Shown here in pieces: positions 1-7,728 of a DNA stretch of 64,000 nucleotides; position 1 is the first letter of the stretch, and each line of letters begins with the position of its first letter. The position numbers and the translations under genes are program-made. Where the stretch lies: NCBI RefSeq assembly GCF_000330725.2, contig NZ_AMZY02000020.1, positions 62,001 to 126,000 on the forward strand, written 5' to 3'. The notes below the pieces were generated by a model. The model saw nothing but the letters and a program-made list of their open reading frames with translations, had not been told where the DNA came from and made no database searches. The DNA comes from Mariniradius saccharolyticus AK6 (GTDB lineage Bacteria; Bacteroidota; Bacteroidia; Cytophagales; Cyclobacteriaceae).

Positions 1-1097
1 TGGAAAAAGCGAAATCGCTTACAGCCGCGCTGGCGAGACTTTTGGAAGCGGAGGATTTTGCTGCCGTGCGCGAATTGATCGTCAACGAAGGCATCAAATG
101 CCCGATTTCAGGTACGTCCAATTGGACAGAAGTGCGTCAGTTCAACCTGATGTTCAGCACCCAAGTGGGGTCGGTAGCGGAAGATGCTTCCACCATTTAC
201 CTCAGACCTGAGACCGCACAGGGTATTTTCGTGAATTTCCTCAATGTCCAGAAGACGGCAAGGATGAAGGTTCCCTTTGGTATCGCCCAAATCGGCAAGG
301 CCTTTAGGAATGAGATCGTTGCCAGACAATTCATCTTCAGGATGCGCGAGTTTGAGCAGATGGAGATGCAGTTTTTCGTTCGTCCAGGCTCTGAGTTGGA
401 TTGGTACAAGGAATGGGCCGCCACGCGCATGCAATGGCACAAGGCACTGGGTATTCCTGAGGAAAAACTACGCAGGCACGACCACGAGAAGCTCGCCCAC
501 TACGCCAATGCGGCGATGGACATCGAGTATGAGTTCCCCTTTGGCTTCAAGGAAGTGGAAGGTATCCACTCCCGCACGGATTTTGACTTGAAAAGCCACC
601 AGGAATACTCCAAAAAGAAACAGCAATATTTCGATCCCGAGATCAACCAAAACTACATCCCTTACGTGATCGAAACTTCCATCGGTGCCGACAGGCTCTT
701 TTTGATGACGCTTTGCAACGCCTACGTGGACGAGCAATCCGAGGAAAAGCAAAGGACCTACTTGCGCTTGCACCCGGCCATAGCGCCTGTGAAAGCCGCC
801 ATTCTTCCTTTGGTGAAAAAAGATGGATTACCCGAAAAAGCACGCGAAATCGTGGATTTGTTGAAATATGACTTCAACATTATTTATGAAGAAGCGGCTT
901 CGATCGGTAAGCGATACACGCGTCAGGATTTGATCGGGACGCCGTTTTGCATTGCCGTCGACCACCAGACTTTGGAAGACAACATGGTGACGATTCGTCA
1001 CAGGGACACGACCGAACAGGAGCGCGTTCCGATTGCCGAGCTACACAGCCGCTTGACGGAAGCTTGCAGCTTCAGGCGCATTTTCGAAAAACTCTAA
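1..1097 (+). CDS. glyS: Glycine--tRNA ligase, C-terminal part (cut by window edge)
   Basis: Charges tRNA-Gly with glycine in the cytoplasm. The reading frame is open from base 3 and has no start inside the window, so the N-terminal part of this class II synthetase is missing on the left. Visible family features are the motif 2 region (FRMREFEQMEMQFF, about base 340), the GIHSRTDFDLKSHQ segment near base 570 and the motif 3 region ETSIGADRLFL near base 670, followed by an anticodon-binding domain with the RLHPAIAP start typical of this enzyme. It is the alpha2 eukaryote/archaeal-type GlyRS that Bacteroidota use, not the alpha/beta form. A strong intrinsic terminator follows directly. I am sure of the family; the true start lies upstream. 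Confidence 0.97.
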   Translation, partial: EKAKSLTAALARLLEAEDFAAVRELIVNEGIKCPISGTSNWTEVRQFNLMFSTQVGSVAEDASTIYLRPETAQGIFVNFLNVQKTARMKVPFGIAQIGKAFRNEIVARQFIFRMREFEQMEMQFFVRPGSELDWYKEWAATRMQWHKALGIPEEKLRRHDHEKLAHYANAAMDIEYEFPFGFKEVEGIHSRTDFDLKSHQEYSKKKQQYFDPEINQNYIPYVIETSIGADRLFLMTLCNAYVDEQSEEKQRTYLRLHPAIAPVKAAILPLVKKDGLPEKAREIVDLLKYDFNIIYEEAASIGKRYTRQDLIGTPFCIAVDHQTLEDNMVTIRHRDTTEQERVPIAELHSRLTEACSFRRIFEKL

Positions 1098-1098
1098 T

Positions 1099-1137
1099 CA
1101 AAAAGCCCCTTGAAGACCAGCAAGGGGCTTTTTCTTT
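1099..1137 (+). terminator. Intrinsic terminator of glyS
   Basis: AAGCCCCTTG pairs with CAAGGGGCTT around a short loop and is followed by a T-rich run (TTTTTCTTTT). It starts 2 bases after the glyS stop codon. Confidence 0.85.
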
Positions 1138-1215
1138 TAATAAATCCGCGGCATTTTTCCCTTTTCAAAACAAATCCCCATATTTCAAAAGTTAAGCTCC
1201 ATATCAAAAAATAGC

Positions 1216-2688
1216 ATGGGAAACAAAGCCATCATCATCGGTTCGGGGATTGCGGGGATCGCGGCATCGATTCGCTTGGCCAACAAGGGCTACCAGGTGG
1301 AGGTCTTCGAAGCGAACGCGTATCCAGGTGGGAAACTTTCGGAAATTGAGATCCAAGGCTATCGGTTTGATGCGGGGCCATCGCTCTTCACACTTCCCGA
1401 ACAGGTGGAGGAGCTGTTTCGGATTTCGGGGAAAAACCCGGACGAACATTTCCAATACACCAAACTTCCCGTTGTTTGCCATTATTTCTGGGAGGATGGT
1501 ACGCGTCTCAATGCATTTGCCGATTTGGATCAATTTGCGCAGGAAGTCGAACAGCAACTCGGCGAGCCGGCAGCGCATGTACATAAGGCTTTGGAACGAT
1601 CCTCGTACATCTATCAGCATTTGGCACCGCTGTTCATGCACCGCTCACTGCACCGTTTCGGCACCTGGGTCAATAAGGATGCGCTCAAGTCTTACTTAAG
1701 GATGGGCAAGTTGGGGATTTTCAGCACGATGAACCGAGCGAATGAAAGGCATTTTCAAAACCCCAAAGTCGTGCAGCTGTTCAATCGGTACGCCACCTAC
1801 AACGGCTCCAATCCTTACGAGACCCCGGCGACCTTGAACATCATTCCGCATTTGGAATTCAATATCGGAGCATTCTTTCCCAACAAAGGCATGCACGATA
1901 TCACGCTGAGTCTTTACCGATTGGCTTTGGACTTGGGTGTGAAATTCCATTTTGGTCAAAAAGTCGAGGAAATCCTCGTCGAAAATGGACAGGCATCTGG
2001 TGTCAGCATCAAAGGGACCCGGCATACCGCCGAACTTGTGGTGACCAATATGGACATGGTCAACGCCTACAAGACCATCCTGCGGAAGCAAAAGCAGCCA
2101 AAACTACTGTTGAACCAACCCAAATCGAGCTCGGCCTTGATTTTCTATTGGGGGATCAAAAAGGACTTCGCCGAATTGGATTTGCACAACATTTTTTTCT
2201 CGGAAAACTACCGGGAGGAATTCAGCCATATTTTCCAAAAGGGAACGATCTACCACGATCCGACGGTCTACATCAATATCACATCGGTTTACAAAAAAGA
2301 CGACGCTCCCGAGGGCTGCATGAATTGGTTTACCATGATCAATGTACCCAACAACCAGGGTCAGGATTGGGATAGGTTGATCAAAGAGGCTCGAAAAAAC
2401 ATCCTTCAAAAACTGAATCGAATCCTGCAAACCGATGTCGAGTCCCTGATTGAAGTAGAGGATATCCTCGACCCAAGAACGATCGAATCCCGCACCTCAA
2501 GTGCCAATGGTGCGCTCTACGGCAACAGCTCGAACAACAAGTATGCGGCATTCCTGCGCCACGCCAATTTTTCCTCCGAGATCAAAAACCTCTACTTCTG
2601 CGGCGGCAGCGTCCATCCCGGGGGCGGCATTCCGCTCTGTCTGCTTTCCGCCAAAATCATGGCAGAAATGATACCCGAAGGGAAATAA
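1216..2688 (+). CDS. Phytoene desaturase family FAD oxidoreductase (CrtI/CrtD-like)
   Basis: Predicted to desaturate a carotenoid or carotenoid precursor with FAD at the membrane. The 490-residue protein opens with an FAD-binding Rossmann fold (GSGIAGI at residues 9-15), then EANAYPGGK at about 34-42 as in phytoene desaturases, and ends with the family signature CGGSVHPGGGIPLCLLS near residue 465. Length fits CrtI/CrtD (about 490-510). In Bacteroidota both phytoene desaturase and 1-hydroxycarotenoid 3,4-desaturase look like this, so the substrate cannot be assigned from sequence alone. No other carotenoid gene is nearby, so it appears to be a stand-alone copy. The ATG lies about 120 bases after the glyS terminator region and there is no upstream in-frame alternative I prefer. 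Confidence 0.88.
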   Translation: MGNKAIIIGSGIAGIAASIRLANKGYQVEVFEANAYPGGKLSEIEIQGYRFDAGPSLFTLPEQVEELFRISGKNPDEHFQYTKLPVVCHYFWEDGTRLNAFADLDQFAQEVEQQLGEPAAHVHKALERSSYIYQHLAPLFMHRSLHRFGTWVNKDALKSYLRMGKLGIFSTMNRANERHFQNPKVVQLFNRYATYNGSNPYETPATLNIIPHLEFNIGAFFPNKGMHDITLSLYRLALDLGVKFHFGQKVEEILVENGQASGVSIKGTRHTAELVVTNMDMVNAYKTILRKQKQPKLLLNQPKSSSALIFYWGIKKDFAELDLHNIFFSENYREEFSHIFQKGTIYHDPTVYINITSVYKKDDAPEGCMNWFTMINVPNNQGQDWDRLIKEARKNILQKLNRILQTDVESLIEVEDILDPRTIESRTSSANGALYGNSSNNKYAAFLRHANFSSEIKNLYFCGGSVHPGGGIPLCLLSAKIMAEMIPEGK

Positions 2689-2691
2689 AAA

Positions 2692-2719
2692 AGCCTTCAG
2701 GATTGCGGTCCTGAAGGCT
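2692..2719 (-). terminator. Terminator between convergent genes
   Basis: An 11-bp stem, AGCCTTCAGGA with TCCTGAAGGCT, with a 6-base loop. The A-run before it on the plus strand becomes a U-run on the minus strand, so it mainly ends the minus-strand peptidase gene; it may also stop the desaturase transcript. Confidence 0.8.
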
Positions 2720-2737
2720 CATTCAACTTTGGTGAAA

Positions 2738-5299
2738 CTATCTCGCAGTTCCCGAATTAATGGTTTGCCCAAAAAAGACCGCGTTAAGAAACAGCTTGTT
2801 GGTGCCAAACCAGAAGGCGCGGAAGTTGGCGTTGTCTGCCATGCCAATCACACGACCTTGCCCTTGTCCAGAGACTTTGATGGCAGCGGTATTTTTGATC
2901 TGATCGCGGTTGGAAGGATGCAAGTAACCTGAAGCCAAAGGCGATTCCGGATAGACCATCACATTGGCGTATGGATTTTCGGAGATTTGGAGAAAGAGGT
3001 TATTGTCCCGGAATGAGAAAAGCTCGGCTTTGGTATAGCCATAGCCCAAAGGATGAGTAATGTCCAGCTTCACGTTCATGATGGCACCTCCTGTGACCCT
3101 TGCGCCCATGGCATTTTCAAAATCGGCATAGCGTCTTTGGACTTGTTTGTCCTCGTACGGAACAGTTTTGAATTTGAAGGCAGCGACTTCCTGCTGGTCA
3201 AGCCAGGACATCGCATTGCCCTGGGCTATCAGCGTACCGCCGCTTCTGACCCAGTCCTTGAGCTTTTCAGCGCCGGATTTTCCGAGTTGTCCATAGCCGC
3301 CTTCAGGCATCACGATGACGTTGTACCTTGACAAATCTGCAGCACCTATCCTGGACAGAGGCAGCAAGGTCGCAGGCATCTGCATGCGCTGGTCCAACAA
3401 ATGCCAAATTTCGCCTGCCTCATTGCTGCTGACACCCCCGTCCACCAGGATGGCGATGGAAGGCTTGCTGAGGACGTCGATTTTTGGTGAACCGATATTT
3501 GCGCCTTGGGTGTAGCCGGTTTGGATGCCGTGGATATCAATTCCCGTCTCTGCGGCGATTTTCACCAAATCATTGTGTAAATCCTGCTCGCTGCGGTTGG
3601 ATTGACCCCTGCTGACGAGGATGCTGCCCCGTGCCATGGGCTTTCCGTCAGGGAGAATCAGTGGCTCGTGACTCACTCGGACGAGGTATCCTTTTTCCAT
3701 CAAGGCATACGCTGCTTTGGGGGCATAGTATTCATTCCATTCAAATAGGTAGCTGTAGCTGCCCACTTCTCCCAAGACCTTGCCTTTTTTCAACATCAGA
3801 GCGCTTTGGTTCACCTGTTCGACATTGGCAAGGTTGAGGATCTTGCTGTTCAGTGCCATGAAATCCAGATTGAAAGCCATCGGCATGGTCCAAGCCGAAA
3901 CATCGTAGAACAAGCTATCTTGGAAAGTTGTGCGGGTTTCGAAGAGGGATTTGATCAGTCGGTATTGGGGCTGGTTTAGCGGCACGATGTAAGCCTTGTC
4001 TTTTTCGAACTGGACGCCATTGACGGTGATATCCTCGTTGAGTTTGAACAGGTCGATCTTGTGCTGGAGGATCATTTCTGCCAAATGGTAAGTACGGCCG
4101 CCGTCCTCTTTTGCGCCAAAAATGTAGGCCTTGTTGGGATCTACATCGGATTCGGCTTTAGCTTCTTTGTAGAAATCCCTCAAGTATGTGTTCATTTCCA
4201 CCCGCATATCCTTGGCTGCTTCGAAGGAAGAAAGTGTGCAGACAAACTGGTTGCGGATCGTAAAGGCGAATGTCACCGGGCCATAGATACTCTCCTGCAA
4301 ATGTCCCCGAGAAGAGGCCTGCTCAAAAAGAATCCCGACCGAGCCTTGGACATCCGGATAGGTGGAGCCTTTTCCATAGTAGAAATCATCGAAATTCTCC
4401 TGCGTGTAGTACAGCGATCCGATCCTGTCCAGATACTTGGCATGGTAAAGGCCAATCTTTTCGGTGAGTTCGAAGTTCTTTTTGGGAGTCAAGGGATGGT
4501 TTCTCGCTGGTACGCCGGGCTGAAAGAAGAAGGTCGAATTGGTGCCCATTTCGTGAAAATCCAAATGGATATTGGGAAGCCACTGCTGGAACTTGGCGAC
4601 GCGGTTGCGGGACTCGGGATGCTGCACGGGTAGCCAATCGCGGTTGAGGTCAAACCAATAGTGGTTGGTCCTACCCCTCGGCCAGGCCTCGTTGAGTTCG
4701 CGGTTGTTGGCATCTCCGTTCATCACGTAGCTCTTGTGGGAGTTGACCCAAGAGGCGAATCGGTTGACGCCATCGGGGTTGAGCGCTGGGTCGAGGAGAA
4801 TGATGATGTTGTCTAGATCAGCTGCGATCTCATTGGCTGCTGCAAAATGGTAGGCTGCAAGCAAGGATGCATTCACGGCGCTCGCTTCATTGCCGTGTAC
4901 CGAATAGCCTGCCCACATCACCAAAGGCATGTTTTGAAGGTTGGGATTGGCTGCCGGGTCACGGAGTTTTTGACGCTCAGCCAGGATTTGGGGCAGCTTA
5001 CCATGGTTTGCTGGGGAAGTGATTGTCAACACGATTTGTGGACGCATCTCGTAGCTTCTGCCGATGACTTCCAATTTGACCCGATTGGAAGATGCCGCCA
5101 AAGCTTGCATGTACATCACCACTTGGTCATGCGAGGCATGCCAGTCCCCCACTTCGAAGCCGAGGATATCTTTTGGCTTGGGCACTTTGGGGTCGTAGGT
5201 ATATCCTTTTGGCAAATAATAGCCCAGATCCGTTTGCGAAATACCGATGGTCTGGAGGGCAAAAAGGAGAAAGAGAGCAAGTTTCAGGCGTAAATGCAT
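2738..5299 (-). CDS. Secreted M14-family zinc carboxypeptidase-like protein
   Basis: Likely an exported zinc peptidase acting in the periplasm or outside. A signal peptide covers about residues 1-21 (LLFALQTIGIS then Q). The catalytic domain shows the M14 zinc pair H135xxE138 in VHGNEAS, DLNRDW near 217, the third ligand candidate H249 in LDFHEMG, and the catalytic glutamate candidate E326 in ILFEQASSRG. At 853 residues it is far longer than a minimal M14 domain; the second half (about 400-853) has no zinc motif I recognise and contains a segment (IAILVDGGVSSNEAGEIWHL, about 605-625) resembling class I glutamine-amidotransferase-like folds seen C-terminally in large Bacteroidota M14 proteins. 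No operon partner. The substrate is unknown. Confidence 0.88.
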   Translation of the reverse strand: MHLRLKLALFLLFALQTIGISQTDLGYYLPKGYTYDPKVPKPKDILGFEVGDWHASHDQVVMYMQALAASSNRVKLEVIGRSYEMRPQIVLTITSPANHGKLPQILAERQKLRDPAANPNLQNMPLVMWAGYSVHGNEASAVNASLLAAYHFAAANEIAADLDNIIILLDPALNPDGVNRFASWVNSHKSYVMNGDANNRELNEAWPRGRTNHYWFDLNRDWLPVQHPESRNRVAKFQQWLPNIHLDFHEMGTNSTFFFQPGVPARNHPLTPKKNFELTEKIGLYHAKYLDRIGSLYYTQENFDDFYYGKGSTYPDVQGSVGILFEQASSRGHLQESIYGPVTFAFTIRNQFVCTLSSFEAAKDMRVEMNTYLRDFYKEAKAESDVDPNKAYIFGAKEDGGRTYHLAEMILQHKIDLFKLNEDITVNGVQFEKDKAYIVPLNQPQYRLIKSLFETRTTFQDSLFYDVSAWTMPMAFNLDFMALNSKILNLANVEQVNQSALMLKKGKVLGEVGSYSYLFEWNEYYAPKAAYALMEKGYLVRVSHEPLILPDGKPMARGSILVSRGQSNRSEQDLHNDLVKIAAETGIDIHGIQTGYTQGANIGSPKIDVLSKPSIAILVDGGVSSNEAGEIWHLLDQRMQMPATLLPLSRIGAADLSRYNVIVMPEGGYGQLGKSGAEKLKDWVRSGGTLIAQGNAMSWLDQQEVAAFKFKTVPYEDKQVQRRYADFENAMGARVTGGAIMNVKLDITHPLGYGYTKAELFSFRDNNLFLQISENPYANVMVYPESPLASGYLHPSNRDQIKNTAAIKVSGQGQGRVIGMADNANFRAFWFGTNKLFLNAVFFGQTINSGTAR

Positions 5300-5457
5300 A
5301 GGATTGAAGAAATGAACCGGGGTCGATTTTAGTCCTTTTTGAGAACAAAATTCTGTACTTTCGTTTGAGAGGTAAAATTTGGATACTCTATGGTGTCCGC
5401 AGCCTCATGGATTTTCCAGTGAAAAAGTGTTTTTAAGTTTTATAAAAAAACAAAAAT

Positions 5458-5637
5458 ATGTTCGGCATCGGAATATTGGGCGTCTTGATTTATGCCTATA
5501 CGATCTATGATGTGGTCAGCAGCAAGTTTGCGGGGAACAACGACAAACTCATCTGGGTGCTGATTGTCTTATTCCTGCCCCTCTTGGGCACGGTACTGTG
5601 GTTTGTGATTGGGAGGAAGTCTGCGACAAAGACTTAA
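5458..5637 (+). CDS. Small two-helix membrane protein, PLDc_N-like
   Basis: A 59-residue protein starting at ATG 5458 and ending at TAA 5635-5637. It has two hydrophobic segments (about 3-20 and 32-52) separated by the polar stretch SSKFAGNNDK, and carries the pattern D..WVLIVLFLPLLGTVLWF followed by IGRK. This is the layout of the PLDc_N domain (small membrane modules also found at the N-terminus of cardiolipin synthases), including the conserved W, P and G. Function of stand-alone versions is not known. The gene sits alone between the divergent M14 peptidase gene and the toxin-antitoxin island. Confidence rests on the domain pattern and good coding character, not on length. Confidence 0.72.
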   Translation: MFGIGILGVLIYAYTIYDVVSSKFAGNNDKLIWVLIVLFLPLLGTVLWFVIGRKSATKT

Positions 5638-5758
5638 CGAGCATTTTGCCCAGCGGGAATTTTCGATTGGCTGTCGGAAGGGATCATATTCCAAGAGGGT
5701 AATCAATCTGAATGATGTCAAAGTTGAACGATTTGATACGACTATTATTCAATTTGTT

Positions 5759-5781
5759 ATGTACGACTATTTGCCGTACAT
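5759..5781. promoter_or_regulatory. Inverted repeat, probable toxin-antitoxin operator
   Basis: Perfect 7-bp arms ATGTACG and CGTACAT separated by 9 bases, ending 17 bases before the antitoxin ATG. Antitoxins of ribbon-helix-helix type normally repress their own promoter by binding such a palindrome; that this is the operator is inference. Confidence 0.5.
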
Positions 5782-5798
5782 TCGTAAAAAAATTCGCC

Positions 5799-6092
5799 AT
5801 GGATACAATATCAACTTCCAGCAAAGACGAGCGCATTGAGATTCGGATTTCCGCTGCCGACAAGCAGGTTTTTTTGAAAGCCCAAAAAATGAGTGGAGAC
5901 AAATCCTTTAGCAGTTTTTTGGTGCGCATAGTCAAAGAAAAGGCTACGGAGATTATCGCAAAAAATGAGGTAATCATCGCGAGCGAACAAGATCGGGAAA
6001 AGTTTTTTGAAGCTGTGTTTAGTAGCCAAAAACCGAACAAGAGGTTGATTGAGGCCGCGAAAAGGTACAAATCTAAGATTGCATTGTTGTGA
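5799..6092 (+). CDS. DUF1778-type antitoxin (TacA-like)
   Basis: Predicted antitoxin that binds and neutralises the GNAT toxin encoded immediately downstream and represses the operon. The 97-residue protein has an N-terminal ribbon-helix-helix segment (ERIEIRISAADKQVFLKAQ, about residues 11-29, then SFSSFL) and an acidic/amphipathic C-terminal part ending PNKRLIEAAKRYK, matching the toxin-wrapping tail of DUF1778 antitoxins. I chose ATG 5799 over upstream in-frame starts because the DUF1778 family begins close to the ERIEIRIS strand and because a palindrome lies just upstream. The stop overlaps the toxin start (GTGA), implying translational coupling. Base composition is more A+T-rich than neighbouring core genes, consistent with acquired DNA. 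Confidence 0.87.
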   Translation: MDTISTSSKDERIEIRISAADKQVFLKAQKMSGDKSFSSFLVRIVKEKATEIIAKNEVIIASEQDREKFFEAVFSSQKPNKRLIEAAKRYKSKIALL

Positions 6093-6580
6093 GGATTGTT
6101 TTACTGGAAAAAAGCCATAATCGACATGAATTTTATTGTGAAGAAGAATCCTTGACAGAATATATTAAGACGCAAGTGAGTCAAGACGTTCGGAAGCGGC
6201 TTGCAACATGCTTCGTAGCAATAAATGATGCCGAAAAGGTTTTGGGATATTATACGCTGTCTAGTGAAAGCCTTGGAAGAGAAATGATTCCGGAAAGGTT
6301 TATAAAACAAGTACCCAAAAGCTACAATGCGCCTGTTATTTTGTTAGGGCGTCTAGCGAGAGATGTTTCACAGAAAGGTAACGGACTTGGTGAATTTCTA
6401 CTTTTAGATGCATTATTCAGAAGTTACGTGCTGTCAAACGAGAGTATCGGTGCCATGGCAGTAGTTGTCGACCCAATCAACAATAAGGCAGTTGACTTTT
6501 ACCTGCAGTATGGTTTTGAGAAACTTCATACCTCAGGCAAGATGTTTCTGCCTATGAAGATAATCGAGCAATTGATTTGA
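6089..6580 (+). CDS. GNAT-family toxin (TacT-like acetyltransferase)
   Basis: Probably acetylates aminoacyl-tRNA and so blocks translation, as known for TacT/AtaT toxins. The 163-residue protein shows the family signature ILLGRLARD (about 84-92), the acetyl-CoA loop QKGNGLGEFLLLDAL (95-109) and the FYLQYGF motif (137-143) whose Tyr138 corresponds to the catalytic tyrosine of this family. It starts with GTG inside the antitoxin stop codon (4-base overlap), the usual order antitoxin then toxin. The gene after it also starts at or just beyond its stop. Which tRNA is targeted cannot be read from sequence. The key motifs are intact, so it is likely functional. Confidence 0.87.
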   Translation: MRIVLLEKSHNRHEFYCEEESLTEYIKTQVSQDVRKRLATCFVAINDAEKVLGYYTLSSESLGREMIPERFIKQVPKSYNAPVILLGRLARDVSQKGNGLGEFLLLDALFRSYVLSNESIGAMAVVVDPINNKAVDFYLQYGFEKLHTSGKMFLPMKIIEQLI

Positions 6581-6624
6581 TTTTTGAAGAAATCGAGCTA
6601 TTTAATGGCAGAAAGAGGCAGCCA

Positions 6625-6960
6625 ATGGACGAGAAATTGAAATACAATAAAGTGCTTTGGATAGAAATCGGCCATTGCGATGGGAAGCATTTTCTTTTGG
6701 GGAATCCGCACACGTATAAAGGTCGTATACATGCCTATTGCCCAAAAAAAGACACCACGTTTTGCATATCGCTCTGCGAGATAACCAAAATGTCGAAAGA
6801 GTCGAGATATTGGATAAGCGGATATTTAAGCGGTAACGAACCCGCACCACCCGAAGAATTTGACGGAGAGACATCGGTTGACTATTTTCAAAGTCAACGT
6901 TACAAATCTTGGGAAAAACAAGTAAAGCACTTTCGCGAAAAAGGAGAGCTTGGTGAATAG
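6625..6960 (+). CDS. Unknown protein in the toxin-antitoxin operon
   Basis: I do not recognise this family. The 111-residue protein from ATG 6625 is soluble, rich in charged and aromatic residues, with no signal peptide or membrane segment. Notable stretches are EIGHCDGKHFLLGNPHTYKG, the cysteine-containing HAYCPKKDTTFCISLCEIT (three Cys within about 12 residues) and YWISGYLSGNEPAPPEEFDG. A longer form could start at TTG 6577, which would overlap the toxin stop as TTGA and add 16 residues; I prefer the ATG because TTG starts are rare, but the overlap is suggestive. It is in the same direction as the toxin with no gap or promoter, so it is probably part of the same transcript. Confidence 0.6.
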   Translation: MDEKLKYNKVLWIEIGHCDGKHFLLGNPHTYKGRIHAYCPKKDTTFCISLCEITKMSKESRYWISGYLSGNEPAPPEEFDGETSVDYFQSQRYKSWEKQVKHFREKGELGE

Positions 6961-6990
6961 GTTTGCAAAACCATCCAGTTTCTTTCGATT

Positions 6991-7044
6991 TCACTTTCCA
7001 TACACCTCCCGCAGCGCAGCCTCCAACTCCGGGTTTTTGAAGTT
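6991..7044 (-). pseudogene. Duplicated 3' scrap of an epimerase gene
   Basis: Read on the minus strand, these bases encode NFKNPELEAALREVYGK and a stop, closely matching the end of the epimerase gene that finishes at 7729 (FKYPELEGALREVYK). Bases 7001-7041 and 7735-7775 match at 36 of 41 positions. Upstream of this scrap the frame is no longer epimerase-like. It looks like the remnant of a second or former copy of the gene left at the edge of the accessory segment. Confidence 0.72.
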
Positions 7045-7105
7045 AATCAACCGGGACTTGTTCGTTGAAAAAAAGCGACAATGTGTTATGAATCTTTAGA
7101 GCTTT

Positions 7106-7678
7106 TTATTCTCCAAGGCTTGTCGTAATTCTCCAAAACGCTTTTTTGTTAGGCAGTCTAAATTCCACGTATCTGGTTCCAAATAACCCTTTTACACGCT
7201 TGATTTTCATTTTGCTTTTGACAATCTTTTTTTCTTTGCTATCAATGATCATCACTTTGCCACCCAGAATCAAATCTCCTCCGACGAAGAATAATTGTTC
7301 CAATATGGCTTTATCAGGATTAGAGTAATTTGAATGACCAAACATTTCCTTTCGCTCGGAATCTGAGTAGTCAAACCAATAGTCAGTCAAAGAAATTTTT
7401 TGATGATTTTCATTGAGAAGGCTCACTAAGTGATCGTGTCGTTCAAAGGACCTAAAGGACTCTAAATCCGCAGAATTGCGTGTTGCTTGAACCATTGAAT
7501 CCATTTCACTTTGCTTAAAGATCACAATTGCAAATTTCTTGTGTATAATTAGGATACTTTCGTCTATCGTGTCAAAATCGGCGGAATAGAATACCTTACT
7601 TCTTATTTCATCGTAGTTCACTTGCGCAAAAATTCGGAAAGGAATTAAGAGAAATGTCAAGAAAATCAATTTATTCAT
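7106..7678 (-). CDS. Secreted protein of unknown function
   Basis: I do not recognise the family. The 190-residue product has a clear signal peptide (MNKLIFLTFLLIPFRIFAQ, cleavage after FAQ) and a mainly polar mature chain with a basic C-terminal half (IDSKEKKIVKSKMKIKRVKG) that alternates hydrophobic and charged residues as in beta-strands. No lipobox and no cysteine motif. The gene is A+T-rich and is bracketed by the epimerase scrap (6991-7044) and the intact epimerase 3' end (7729 onward), so it lies inside the apparent insertion. It could be cargo of that event; a function cannot be proposed. Confidence 0.68.
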   Translation of the reverse strand: MNKLIFLTFLLIPFRIFAQVNYDEIRSKVFYSADFDTIDESILIIHKKFAIVIFKQSEMDSMVQATRNSADLESFRSFERHDHLVSLLNENHQKISLTDYWFDYSDSERKEMFGHSNYSNPDKAILEQLFFVGGDLILGGKVMIIDSKEKKIVKSKMKIKRVKGLFGTRYVEFRLPNKKAFWRITTSLGE

Positions 7679-7728
7679 ATTGCATTTGGTGAATCATCAC
7701 GATTTCTTGATCAGCAAAATAGCGACTT

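Noticed and set aside
5712-5798. Longer start for the DUF1778 antitoxin
   Set aside because: The extra 29 residues are hydrophobic and Cys-rich, unlike the family, and the palindromic operator would then fall inside the gene.
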